A stretch of 64,000 nucleotides of DNA from Astrothelium macrocarpum (lineage: Eukaryota; Ascomycota; Dothideomycetes; Trypetheliales; Trypetheliaceae), in contig JAGEMR010000022.1 of NCBI GenBank assembly GCA_021030915.1, positions 1-64,000 of the forward strand, given 5' to 3'. The translations under genes were made by a program, and so were the position numbers. The notes beneath the pieces are model-generated. The model saw only the letters and a list, made by a program, of their open reading frames with translations, was not told where the DNA came from and made no database searches. Of the stretch, positions 1-11,170 are shown in pieces. Positions within the stretch are counted from its first letter, which is position 1; each line of letters starts with the position of its first letter.

Positions 1-60
1 TATCCTTCTCCTGACGCTAGTCCTCATCAGGAACAATAAGCGGATATTGTCCTCTCAGCC

Positions 61-580
61 TGCATATTCTTAACATTAATCAATATTATAAAAATCTGAA
101 TTTAATAAAAATATTGAAAAATTAAAAAATTTAAAATAATAAAATATCTCTGATTAATATGATTTTCAATATGATTTTTATTAATAATAAAATAATTATT
201 ATATATATTATAATTAATCATGATTTTTTTATAAATCTTTCATTTTTATTCTGATTATAATGATAATAAATTTTTTAATTGAATGATAATAATAATATTA
301 TAAAAATTGAAAAATTTTAATAATTATTAAAATGAGAATTTTAAAAATATAATATAATATTTTTAAATATAATAATTTTAAAACATTTGTATTAATTATA
401 TAAATATATGAAAATAAATGAATATTATAAATTGCAGAATTTTCATATTTCTATTATATACCAAAATCTTATATGGTACTATTTTATAGGCAGGATAAAA
501 AAATCCTTATATTGTATTATCATATAAGATTTATAAAATAAGTGTTATATGGTAGGCCATATAGTACCATATAATACCAT
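61..580. other. AT-rich block (RIP-like isochore edge)
   Basis: From about base 61 the sequence is almost only A and T, with long TAAT/ATTA strings and no meaningful open frame. It changes abruptly to normal coding composition near base 585. The first 60 bases are of ordinary composition, so this block has two sharp edges inside the window. In Pezizomycotina such blocks are usually transposon remnants mutated by RIP. That origin is inference here, because no element can be recognised. Confidence 0.7.
469..574. repeat. 14-nt inverted repeat at AT-block edge
   Basis: TTATATGGTACTAT at 469-482 is the exact reverse complement of 561-574. A second pair, AATCTTATATG near 465-475 and CATATAAGATT at 521-531, overlaps it. 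Together they could fold into a hairpin of about 100 nt. This could be the end of a small inverted-repeat element or chance in AT-rich DNA. The GC content of the pair, higher than the surroundings, slightly favours a real element. Confidence 0.4.
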
Positions 581-591
581 ACTATTTGCCC

Positions 592-1131
592 ATGTATGCG
601 TACCGCGTTGGTATTCGCCAACCGTACATCGACGTCGACAAGTGCCTCCGCTACCTCGAAAATCCCGTCGGAACCTTCCAAGTCAGCGACATACGACAAA
701 TCCATGTCGACTATCACGTCGATATTCAATGTAAAGGGGTCGACATTGCCTTCAAGATTGATTACATAAAGAGCAGAAAGGCGGAGATTCGAGTGGTCAC
801 CTCATCACCTCGAATCGAGTTCACACAGGAGCAGTCCAGTTGGGTTAAGGAAAGTTGGTTTCAGCTTTGCTCGCAGAAAAACCTGCCTCTCAAGCTGGAG
901 ACAGGATATTGCCCGATTTTTTGCTCGCCAAAGTGCATGATGACTATGCCCATGCAGAACGTAAATGTAAAAGACTTTCTTTCAGACACGCTAAAGTCAT
1001 TCGAGGAATGGATCATTTACCTTCGAAACAGCCCTGGACCTATTGGGATGTGGGAGGATCTCGACTACGAAAATGATGCTCAGGGTGAGGAGAGCGAAGA
1101 AAGCGAAGAGAGCGAGGGAGCTCAGCGCTGA
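592..1131 (+). CDS. Orphan hypothetical protein, possibly 5'-truncated
   Basis: An intronless frame of 179 residues starts at the ATG at 592, only about 10 bases after the AT-rich block ends. The frame stays open upstream only to about 565, where an in-frame TAG occurs. I do not recognise the family. The body is mixed, with several Cys (a GYCPIFCSPKC stretch) and many Tyr/Ile/Val. The tail is acidic, with repeated EESEESE. No signal peptide or membrane segment is seen. Its position hard against the AT block suggests the 5' part of an older gene may have been lost or mutated, so it may be a surviving 3' fragment. Coding status rests only on frame length and codon-like composition. Confidence 0.45.
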   Translation: MYAYRVGIRQPYIDVDKCLRYLENPVGTFQVSDIRQIHVDYHVDIQCKGVDIAFKIDYIKSRKAEIRVVTSSPRIEFTQEQSSWVKESWFQLCSQKNLPLKLETGYCPIFCSPKCMMTMPMQNVNVKDFLSDTLKSFEEWIIYLRNSPGPIGMWEDLDYENDAQGEESEESEESEGAQR

Positions 1132-2813
1132 GGAGTATGCGACTGCGAGGCAGCCGGAGGAAAAGTTCGGCGTGACATAGAGAAGTTTAAATAATAGAGG
1201 TCGTCACATGCTTACGCATTCGCTATGTCCTCAATTCCATCATGCTGAACTCAATACTACTTCGCTTTGAAGATCACCTAAGCCCATAATTCCTCCAATC
1301 TTCGATAAAGCCTGCTGGCTCTCTTGCGTGGAGATCTTTTGCCTATTTCAGGCTTTGTACCAGAGCTAAGCATGAGATAACCTACACCAAACTAAGCTGG
1401 CTCTGTACGAGCGCTGTAAGGTAATGAGAATGCTCTGAGACCAAAGCATATGTTAGCACTTGATATGGTCCTTGACCTGAGCATCATCTACGCAGACGAA
1501 GGCAATCAGGCGCAGATGTCCTACATGGCTCCGACTAGGATAAGCGAAGAACTAATAAGAAGGAACGGCGTAACCTGTCCATTCGATGTAAAGATTAGTC
1601 CCGCTTCTGCGTCGCAGGATTGCTCCAGCTGAAGTTGCTTGCGCGATGCCTCGGCTCAAGTCAAGGTCCCCGCTGCAATTTATGCACTTCACCACCTCAA
1701 TCAGAACCTCCGAAGTTCAGATTCCTGTTGTTATCGTCCCATCCTGGTGCGTTCACCTGTGAGTGTGCCGCCGTTTTGACGACGCAAACGTGGCTAAAGC
1801 TCGAATTTAAATCGCGATTAATATCGCAATTTTTTTTTTTTGACTCTCTTGTGTGAACTAAGCTTTGTAAAAATTTATTGATGATGTGGGATGATGAGTG
1901 AATGTTTGAAACTCTTGGAGGTTTTGCTCTAACCAAAAGTAGTTAGGCTGGCACATTCACACGTGAACAACATCCGGTGAAAAAAAGTCGATTCAAATTC
2001 AAAGTCGAATGTGTTTGTACAGCTATACATGGCAATCCTGCATACCCTCGCTAGATAAGCTGATTCACAAGATGTGCATCAGATCATCTCATACCCGCTG
2101 CTTACCATGTCTGTATTATGGCTGGCACTTAAGCAAATTGGAAGCATCCCCCAGACTAGTAGCACCACTGAGATCTGGGTCCCGATCTTCGCGTGAAGAA
2201 GGGACGGATCGTCGTCCTTGGTGCCTGCTTGGCACGGCGAAGCGCGTTGCAGATGCACAGAAGAAGTAAAGGCCGGCGACTATGGTATAGATTCCAACAG
2301 CAGCAGTCCTCAAGATGACGCAAACTAAGCCCTGCATCTGGTTTGGACCCTATCATAATCCCAAACATCTCGGCTTAGGCATGTGCACCATGAGCATACC
2401 GAGCCTGGGCGATATTCTGCAAATCAAAGTGTCTTGCTTGCTTTGGTATGCCGTTCCGTTTCAAGCAAACAACCAGTTGGAACTCATAGGATCTTGGTCT
2501 TCTGAATGCTGGCTGCGCCTAATCCAATGCATTGGAAATTTGAATGGCAAGCCATGCATCTATCAACGGTACTGTAGATGCCCGAGTCGCATGAGCTGAA
2601 CATCAGGATTTGTCTTGTGGCAGCAGTCGTTCATCCCGAACACCATAGCAATGGCTATGAATATCTAATTTCGTATACTTATGCTCAAAACATATCTCAC
2701 TTGTTGTTAGGATTCCTGAATGATCACCACTGGAACCTTTTTTACTCTCGCTAGTGCCATTTTCCGTTTGAGCCCTCTCTTAATAGCATTAATTATCTGC
2801 GTACAGGCTCACC
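1132..2813. other. Intergenic, no supportable gene
   Basis: About 1.7 kb with only short unrelated frames on both strands. A minus-strand frame near 2116-2337 has a hydrophobic start and a polar tail, but no start codon or splice context I trust. The right end is presumably the promoter of the secreted protein gene at 2814. Confidence 0.6.
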
Positions 2814-5800
2814 ATGAAGGCGTTCAGATACTTCTATCTCCTCATTTTTGTCCCACTAGCTTCCGCAGTCATTGATAATAGTACGTGTAGGCCCTTGAAA
2901 AATTCATCTCCTTGATTTTCGCAATGCTCGACGCTGATTATTGATTGATAACAGTTTCGAATAGCAAAACATTTCCTGGCAAATCTAACTCCACCGCTAC
3001 CTTGGTCTCTACGACTTCATCTACCCATGGATTTACTATCTTGTCAAGCACATTGCACAATAGTAACCCCGTCAATGGCATACAAGCCTCTTCCATTGAT
3101 CCTTTTACAACGAGCACATCTTTGTCAAAGGACCCCAACGCTTCGAGTTTTAATATGAGTTTGGATAACTCTACAGCGTTCGCTCATGGCGAGCCTTCGC
3201 TGCCGAGATCAAATACTACAAGTGCCCATATGCCAAATTCCGTGTCACTAATAAGACCGCCAATCTCGATCAGTACGGATAAGCAGAGCAAGTCTACGAA
3301 TGTGACCACCGGAAGCAGCTACTTATCAGTGTCGCCACAACACACAAGTAATTCAACTGATTCCCAGATATCTCCATCTTCACTAACGCTACCTCTTTAC
3401 GAAACGGAGTTTTTCAATATTCTCAACGCGAAATATGCGAACTCTAGTAACATTGCTTCCGCTTTGCAGTGCTGGGAATCTTCCGTCGTGTGGTACAATG
3501 CTCCGAAATCATCCATTGATGCTCCCTGGATAACCTCCTACTACACACGTGTAGCAATAGACGTTAATTCGCGGCCTAATCCTAATGCGACGGCCTTCTA
3601 TACTCTTTGCGACGGGATAACGCGAGTCAATGCTCCTGAATCTCTTTATGAAACAACAACAACAACAGAGGTTGACCCGAGTATATATGGAGGACCGAGT
3701 GCATCCACCCCTCCTCCACCGCCGTGCTCCATTCCTTCGAGTGATTGCAGCATTCTTGCCTCTATAGAGGATTCTTTGCCCGAATCTGTTGCTTCTCTGG
3801 CACCAGACTTAGTTCCATGTTCAGACTATGATGTCCAGCCTTGCTATGTTTGTTCATCTGTAATGCGCTGTATTCTTCTTCTGACTGACATTGGTTCAGA
3901 TAGCAGCAGACGGCATAAAACTCTTGTTCTGGTCTGCAGAACGCATTATTGGATCACTCTGCGACTCGGCTTGCCCAAACCCTTATCTGAATACGTCCTA
4001 CATTTATCCGACCGGAAATTGTCCGGCTTGCAGTGCAAGTCGCACAGTAATTATGCCCTCCGGAACTGGCGAGGTCACTGCAGTTTTTAGTGGTCACACA
4101 TTGACATCACCAACTGTTTACTTTTCTTTCCTGAATTTGTATACAACTTTCGATGGGACTCCAGGTCCATATGTGGAGAGTCTGATAATCCCAGTCAATT
4201 CAGCGGAAGTCTCTTCGCAATCCTGTTTAGAAGGCGATTACCATCCTGTCGACTGGTCTAATTTCAATACTAGTTTCCCAGTTCCTGCGATAGCTATGTG
4301 CTGCCAGGAATACTCCAGCGATATAACAATTTACAACGACTATGCTCCTTGGCTATCGCTGCCGTCACAGATCTTTGATTTTGAACCGGCTTGGTCGACC
4401 TGTAGCCTTTTGCCTTGGGCCGTGTTTGATCCACCGTACCCACTGACAGGTGCATCAGTGGCAGCTCTTCCTACCGAAACATTCGGCGCTCCACCTATGA
4501 CCATGACTACCAATAAAGCTGTACCTCTTCCAGGCCCTACCCATGAACCTAGACCGTCAGCTACCGCCCCACAATCGACACCACTTTCAACGAGCATTGG
4601 TAATCAACCTGGAGGAAGCAGCCCGCCTGTTGGCCCCCAGTCAGTTCAAGGTAGTCCTTTGAAATCAGATCCCGATCCACGTCCGGATTCAAGTCTAGTT
4701 CCAGGCTCAGATCCAGGCTCAGATTCAAGATGGTCAGATCCTGGCACTCGCTCTCGAGAGCCTTCGGATCCAAATGGAGGGATTGACCGCACTCATACTC
4801 TTGGTGGCAGTGGAGGGCCCCTTGGATCGCCCGAAGATTCCCCTTCTTCTAGCGATCACAATGGGAATGCCGGCCTTGTGCCTGACAATGGTGCCAATTC
4901 AGCCGGGCAAGCTGTCGGTGGAGCATTGCCATCAGCCATAGACACAGCCTGGCCACATTCTGTAGATGAGTCACCCAGCGTAAGCCCTGAGACAGGGTCA
5001 TGGCGGTCACCGGGGGAAGTCATTGCGTCGGTACTTGGAATGAAAAAAGGCTCCGACGCCTCAAGCAATAGCGCCAATCAAGATACTGGAGGCAACAGAG
5101 GCCCTGACGGCGATCCGAGTGCTGGTGCCAACGGTGACCCCACTGGCAATGAAGATTCCAATGAAGATGGCTCTGGAGACAGGACTAGACCAGAACAGTC
5201 CAACTCAAATCATGATTCGAATACTGCTGAAAACGGTGGAGAGAACAAACTTCTGGGCTCTGGAAGCAGCAACCAGCAGACCGCTGGCTTTTCTCAAGCA
5301 GGAGCAAGTCCAAACACGGAATTACCAGTTGTTGCATTCATCACCATTGGCTCCTCTACAATCCCATTCCTCTTCGCCCCTTCCGGCCAGGGTGTCATAT
5401 TACCAAACAGCGCCACCCTGCATCCAGGTCAAACAACGAAGCTTGATGGAACTGGAATCGGTTTGGTGCCAGGAGCGACAGCGATTCAGGTCGGAAGCGA
5501 CACGCTCCCCTTGCCACCGACATCAGATATCGCGAACGAAGGAGAAGCATTAGAGAGCGGAAACTCTGGTGCAGCTTCACAAGCGATACTAACCATTGGA
5601 GGTATACCAGTCACTGCCACTGAGAGGAAAGATCCCTCAGGCAAAAGTCTTGCCATTGTGCAAGGCAAGATAATGACGGTGGACGGCGCACCTGTCACGC
5701 TTAAAAGCGGAGCAATCTTAATTGCAAGACCAAATGGTATTGTGGTCGCAAGCGGAGGGACGACAAGCACAGTACTGTGGGCTCCGGCGGGCTCGAATGA

Positions 5801-6671
5801 CGCGATTGCTGCCGCGAAGACAGAAGTAGTCCTGATGCTTCATGGAATACCTATCACGGCGTTAAAGACTCTTGGTCCTAATGGCCAGAGCCTCGCGGTC
5901 GTCGATGGACAAACGCTCGCTGTTGGCGGACCGGCCGAAAGTGTTGATGGGGCGCTGCTGAGTGCGGATACTGCGGGTGTCGTTGCCGTAAATCGTGGAC
6001 ATACAAGTACGGCACCTTGGCTCATAGCTACACCTGCTGCGGCGACAGCAGCAGTCCTCAAGCTTCATGGGACGCCTGTCACCGCATCGGAGATCGTAGA
6101 GCCAAACGGCCAGAGCATTGTGATCGTGGATGGGAAAAGACTCACCATTGGTGGACCGGCCGAAACAGTGGATGGAGAAATTTTGAGTGCGGGATCTGCG
6201 GGAATCGTCGTTGTGGATGGATCAAAGACAAGTACAGCGGCCTGGTCGACGGTCACGTCTGTTGCAGGAACTACAGAGGCAGTCTTAACATTCAATGATG
6301 GATCGATTGCGACTGCAATTGAGAAACTCGGTCCCCGCGGGAATACCGTTGCCCTGATGGATGGCGAGACATTGACTGTCGGAGGTTCCGCGATGGAAGT
6401 GGATGGCGAACTCTGGAGTGCGGCCACGGATGGAATGGTTGCGATTCATGGTAAGGCGTCGAGTACAGTGCCCTGGGATGTTGTTGCAGGAACTGATGAA
6501 TCTGCTGGCGGGATTGGTGTTGGACGTTACCCGTCTGCTACCGACAAGGCGGGCCCTTCAAGCTCGAACGTTACAGTGCCGACAGCTGAGGGCCCGAAAA
6601 ATGGCATGAGCGACATAGGGACTATAGCAGCATGCATGTTTGCCGGTCTTGTTTTCCAGCTTCTGGTTTGA
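2814..6671 (+). CDS. Large secreted GPI-anchored repeat protein
   Basis: The model has three exons: 2814-2880, 2955-3847 and 3900-6671, giving about 1243 residues. Exon 1 encodes a signal peptide (MKAFRYFYLLIFVPLASA) and ends one base into a codon. The 2881-2954 intron (GTACGT...ACAG) restores the frame. The second intron is best placed at 3848-3899 (52 nt, GTTTGT, CTGAC branch, CAG). A donor at 3860 is also in phase but leaves only 40 nt. The N-terminal third is Ser/Thr/Asn-rich, followed by a Cys-containing region. A Pro/Ser/Gly/Asp-rich linker comes next, then four repeats of about 75 residues. The C terminus is a short hydrophobic tail after a Gly/Ser/Asn stretch, typical of GPI addition. 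It is likely a cell-wall or plasma-membrane surface protein. No enzymatic domain is recognised. Confidence 0.85.
5583..6477 (+). repeat. Four ~75-residue tandem protein repeats
   Basis: Units begin near residues 882, 964, 1039 and 1115 of the GPI protein. Each follows the pattern hydrophobic-beta start, G-x-P-[VI]-T-A, P-x-G-[QK]-S, [VI]-x-[DG]-G, LT[VI]GG, VDG, G-[IV]-V-V, then STxxW near the end. Units 2 and 3 are closest to each other, both carrying PNGQS and GGPAE. Unit 1 is the most diverged. A weaker related segment lies just upstream (about 5320-5520). The alternation of short hydrophobic strands and glycine turns suggests a beta-rich stalk or adhesive surface. Function is unknown. Confidence 0.85.
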
Positions 6672-7770
6672 CCCCTAATCCTATGTACGAGTACAGAATA
6701 TCTTCATGGTATCTTCAGCGTCGTATAATTGTGATATACAGGATCTTGCGCTCATTCCTTATTGATTTAGAGGCGCAAGACAACGGCTAAAAATAGCACC
6801 GCCTCTGATTTCGTGACAGTACACAAGATGGGCTATGCACTCCAGGGCAGACATGCCTACACATCCTTATTGTTTACGTTCTTTGTCCTCCTCGCAAGTC
6901 ATTTGTCTACACAACCTGTATAATCTTTCTTCTCGTGCCGTTTCCGAACCCTTCTTTGCTCCGACTTCCTTTTCTTTAGCTATCAAGGCCAAGATTTTGA
7001 AGAAGGAGATCATAAAAAGGCATGGAGTCTATAAACGAAGCTCGCAATTTGGTCGTATATCTTCATCGGGCATGGCCATTTCCCGAACGATCTTAACAGC
7101 GGCCTCGTATTGAACCTCCTCTTGCGAGCAAGGTAGTTTGGCAGAGAGACGAGTGTTTAGATGGTCGTACGCTCAATGGGATGTCACTTCACGTTTAGTA
7201 GTGGTCTGATATGAGGTTATTGTGCTCAAAAGACAATGTTTCAGAGTTCTGAGCAGGCTTGAGCGGGAGGGCCTATAGAATGGCAGAGCCGCCACGACGT
7301 GAGGCCCGGCAATCATGAAACTATGTCCAGTTTCCCACTAAGGAGTCGGAGACTACGAAAGAGCTCCTGGAGGTTCCACCGCTTTGACCACACTCCGGAC
7401 AAGGATCCGGACCGTGCCGCAATCGGGACATATCTTGGGTAGGTCACTACATTCAGCACAGCATGTGCTAGGATGCAGAGCTGAGTACTGGGGATCAAGA
7501 TCCTGAAACATTATCGCATATGTCCTGCTGCTGCCTAAAGTCACCTTAGATCTATTGCCTTGCTGGGGTCACGGAGTTTGATATGCTTAAAAACGCGGCT
7601 CACTTGTGTCACCCACATAATGTTTCTCCAGAGATTCTTTCTTTCTCTTTTTAAGTACGCTCCAGCCATTAAGATCCTCCGTTTTGACCTCTACAATCTT
7701 CACCCTTTGCTTTGACTTTCATTCTCTGTAACAGCCACGCTCCATTCTCAGCTCCCACAGCATTGACAAC
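6672..7770. other. Intergenic, no gene seen
   Basis: The stretch lies between the 3' end of the GPI protein gene and the start of the hydrolase gene, both on the plus strand. It holds only short frames with no family resemblance. The right part, rich in CTTT/TCTT near 7630-7660, is presumably the hydrolase promoter. Confidence 0.6.
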
Positions 7771-8713
7771 ATGGCTTCTACCAAGGCTCCATTTGCGGTC
7801 GTCATATGCTCTGGCTCGTACCATACGCCAGAACCATATCAACCTTTCATCAATGCTCTCAAAGAGAAAGGAATCGACGCGTACTGTCCCCAGCTCCCCT
7901 CCGCAGACCTTAGTAAGATGAACGTTGGTGACATTCGAAATCCGAACTACGAGAGAGATCCGCCTGCCACTGGCTATCCACAACCTGCAGATGATGCGGT
8001 TGTCCTTACAGAGCTTTTGAAAAACCTCATTGATGCGGGAAAGTATATCTTCATCATAGGACATTCTTCTGGTGGATTTACTGCTACTTTTGTGTCTGTA
8101 CCAAACCTCCAAGCAAAAGTACGGAAAGCAGAAGGAAAAGCCGAGGGGATTATCGGTATCTTTTACGAAGCTGCATTTTTGATCCCAATCGGCGAGTCTG
8201 TGCATAGCTTCTTCCAGCCTAAAGACGGCAGTGATCCCGTTATTCCGCCTTATTCCGTAATTCATGTGAGTTTTTTGCACTTTTCTAACCTCTTTCTTTC
8301 CATAGCAAACTATAGTTATGATTTTTGAATCTATTTGTTCATCAATAATGTGTTTTTGAATCTAGTCCCACGGATTCAACAGCCTATTGTCGACTAAAGA
8401 GGGCGCGAAATATTTCTTCAATGGAATGGATGATACGGTGGCCCAACACTACGAAGCTACCTTGACAGCCTCTCCAGTATTTACTACCGTCCTCAAAAAC
8501 GATGCTTATACTTCTCTCCCTTGTGCCTATCTTGTCACTGAAGATGATTTGGCCCTACCTGCGCCTTATCAGGAGGGAATGGTAGCAATGCAAACACAAA
8601 GACCAGAAGTCAACATGACGGTCTATAAGGCTCCTTGCGGTCACTCGCCGCATCTGCAATGGACTGAGGGCTTGGTGGAGAAGGTTCAATTGTTTGGAAG
8701 AAGCTTAATTTGA
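7771..8713 (+). CDS. Alpha/beta-hydrolase fold protein
   Basis: Two exons, 7771-8265 and 8366-8713, are joined by a 100-nt intron (GTGAGT...TCTAG) at phase 0. The product is 280 residues. It is a small single-domain alpha/beta hydrolase of the AB_hydrolase_6 kind, a group that includes plant-type methyl esterases and hydroxynitrile lyases. The early block VVICSGSYHTPEPYQPF is the first strand plus the oxyanion loop. GHSSGG places the nucleophile at Ser99. An acidic residue lies in VTEDDLA and the catalytic His in CGHSPHL near the C terminus, so the triad looks complete. There is no signal peptide, so it is probably cytosolic. The substrate cannot be read from the sequence. Fungal members are often annotated only as fold-family proteins. 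Confidence 0.88.
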
Positions 8714-9586
8714 AGACTATTCGTGACTGCACTGTAGTCGTTGCAAGCTATGGAAAAGCGAAACATATATTGGAACATGAGTTGGAAAGTCATGAGATGA
8801 AATTATTGAGGAGTAAGTTACAAACGGTAGTGAGGAACGAGCTATATACGCACGAGCCATATGTGGTAACAGCTACCATGGCTCCTCAGAGGTAGCTTCC
8901 CACAACAACATACAGACAAGGCAACATTTATCAGGGCTCAGATCCTTCTATCTCACAAAAACCTTGTATTACCAAAGTATCAGTTGCAAAAGCCTTCTTT
9001 CCTAACATCGATATATGCGAGTCCCGAGGAGAGCCAGCGAACGTAGAATGCAGAACACATTTGTCCTGTAACGTCCTCCCAAATGCATTAGATTGATTCT
9101 GGAATGGTTTGGTTGGATGGCAACTTACGTCTCAGTCCCAGCTTGCTTCTTGGGCTCACGTATTGTTTTTGAGTTAGTCTCGCTGTTCTATGATTCCCGG
9201 GTTCATTAAATCGAAACCACCAGTACGTATGACACAGTCATATGTGCGTTTGTAGTGTGTCAGGTGGAACACGTAATGTCATCAACACCTTCTCTACTTG
9301 ATCTTCTACTTTCATCGTGACTACACTCCCTTGTCAACTTCACATTAACAATCTTAGGTCTTCACAGCCCTTGTATCAAAACTCGTTCAAGCTTCATAAA
9401 ATCGAAAAGTTCGACCTCGATAGCGGTATTTCACAGAGTCTCCGCTACATTTACGAATCATCTTTGTGAACTTCAAGCCCTGAGAACTCCGGGTAAGAGA
9501 GATGGGCTGTCCCCTGAGTCATTGGTGCTGACAGATTACCCAGTTGAATTTGAAGTTGGCTTCTCATTAAGCTCATACTCGTCGAC
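8714..9586. other. Intergenic, no gene seen
   Basis: This is the 3' flank of the hydrolase gene and the upstream region of the F-box-like gene. A short plus-strand frame runs on from the hydrolase stop to about 8895 but has no independent support. Confidence 0.55.
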
Positions 9587-10396
9587 ATGGCCTCACTTGC
9601 GTCCTCTATCACCGAACCAAAGAGTCCCGCGGTTACGAGAACGACAATCTGCTTTCTTGATCTTCCTACAGAGCTTCGATTGCAGATCTATAAATTGTGT
9701 TTCAAGGAGCGCTTCGATCTTGGCACTTTTGTGTGTCCGCCTGATTCGGATTATTATAAAGCACAGGCTAGGCCAGAAGGAATTCCTGGTGTACTCGGCG
9801 TTTCGAAAAAAGTGCGCCAAGAAGCACTTCCCATATTTCTCGAGTGTACAATCTTCTCTTATCGGCTCATGGTTCAACACAAGTATTATCCACCATCCCT
9901 TTCTGGCAGTCTGAACTCTCCAAATGGGTTGAATATCGACTCTCTCTTCTGTTCCATGCGCTTCCCTATTCCACTACCAGACATGAGGTCGATCTTTGTG
10001 AGAATCAAACAAACCATGGACGACGGATATGAGACCAGGACGTTCCTTTCATGGTCTGCTGAGAAACGGGTAGCCGAAGTAGCAATAGGGTCCCCGACAT
10101 TGAACAGTGATTATGCTACGCTATTTAAGCCTCTTAAACAAAATTTGCCTGACAACATTCTCGTTCAAAGCCTTGGCTACGACTCTTCATCTAAGTCTCT
10201 CTACACAAAGGAATGGGCACAGACCAGGGTTTCCTCATTTACTCACATACTGTGCCCCACAGAAGTCATTTTGAGATTTATCCGCAGTATCCAGTGGGAA
10301 TTGTGTGATGCAGACTTGTTGTTTGGACTTTGGAGGCCTCTGAGGAGCTCTGGCGGCCATTACCCGGTTAGTACTAATCTAGATCAGGGTACATAG
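9587..10396 (+). CDS. F-box-like (2EXR type) protein
   Basis: A single exon encodes 269 residues from the ATG at 9587. The N-terminal motif FLDLPTELRLQIYKLCF (residues about 23-39) is the F-box-like/2EXR signature common in ascomycete proteins. It is followed by the usual GVSKKVRQEALPIF segment. The rest is unlike anything I can name. These proteins form a large, fast-evolving family in filamentous fungi. Some are expected to be substrate adaptors of SCF ubiquitin ligases, but most are uncharacterised. The last few codons (after GGHYP) are low in information, and a short mis-predicted tail is possible. There is no membrane segment or signal peptide. Confidence 0.75.
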   Translation: MASLASSITEPKSPAVTRTTICFLDLPTELRLQIYKLCFKERFDLGTFVCPPDSDYYKAQARPEGIPGVLGVSKKVRQEALPIFLECTIFSYRLMVQHKYYPPSLSGSLNSPNGLNIDSLFCSMRFPIPLPDMRSIFVRIKQTMDDGYETRTFLSWSAEKRVAEVAIGSPTLNSDYATLFKPLKQNLPDNILVQSLGYDSSSKSLYTKEWAQTRVSSFTHILCPTEVILRFIRSIQWELCDADLLFGLWRPLRSSGGHYPVSTNLDQGT

Positions 10397-11170
10397 CCGT
10401 CTATTCTTCCTTCTGGAACTCAGACCTCAATAATTTCATTTTACACTTTATGAATTAGATCATACTGTTCCAATAAGGCTTTGGCAGGGTCCCTCTTCGC
10501 GGGTCTGAGATTGAGAACTAAAATTTCATTCTAATTTGCCGTTGTTTTACGAGTCGGTCACATGAAGGTTTTTTGCACTAGGATCTTGGGCACGTTAGCC
10601 CAATTTCATTCCCTCTGTCTACATGTCATGGATCATAGTTGCAGCCATGCATTTAGTCCCAAGTTAGGGCAGGAACGAACAGGGTCACGTGCTGCCCACC
10701 TTATCTGGCTTCAACTTCTCAGATTGCTTCCTTTCCTCATTAGCTTATCAGAATTATCAGAACGGAATCACACAATTGATCGATACCTCTTTCTTGTCCT
10801 AACATTCCGACTGCCAGTACAGGAGTCAAGGAGAGCGTCTCGCTTTGTTTGATCCTCTCTCTCAATACGTCATTGAGTACTTGCCGACTTCAATCCCGAG
10901 GAACTTACACTTGCTCTATACATCTCTCACCGAAGACCTGTGGAGGTAGAAAAGCTTGAGCAAAATAGTTGGAGAAGACGATTGAAGATATGGCTTCTCT
11001 TGACCTTACATAGACATTATGCGAGCTACTAACATGGGGGGGTATCGGATACAAAATCAATATCAAACCAAATTTCTCCATGCAGTACCACATGGTTGTG
11101 ACCCTTTCGTGCTCCAACAATCCAATGCAATGCCCGGCGCATAAAGAGACAACAGAAAGCGGTATTTAAG
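10397..11170. other. Intergenic, convergent 3' flanks
   Basis: The region lies between the stop of the F-box-like gene (plus) and the stop of the UBTD-type gene (minus). No convincing frame or RNA gene is seen. A plus-strand frame at 10562-10852 is unsupported. Confidence 0.55.

Noticed and set aside
2116..2337. Minus-strand hydrophobic ORF
   Set aside because: The first residues are membrane-like, but there is no conserved motif and no neighbouring exon that extends it credibly.
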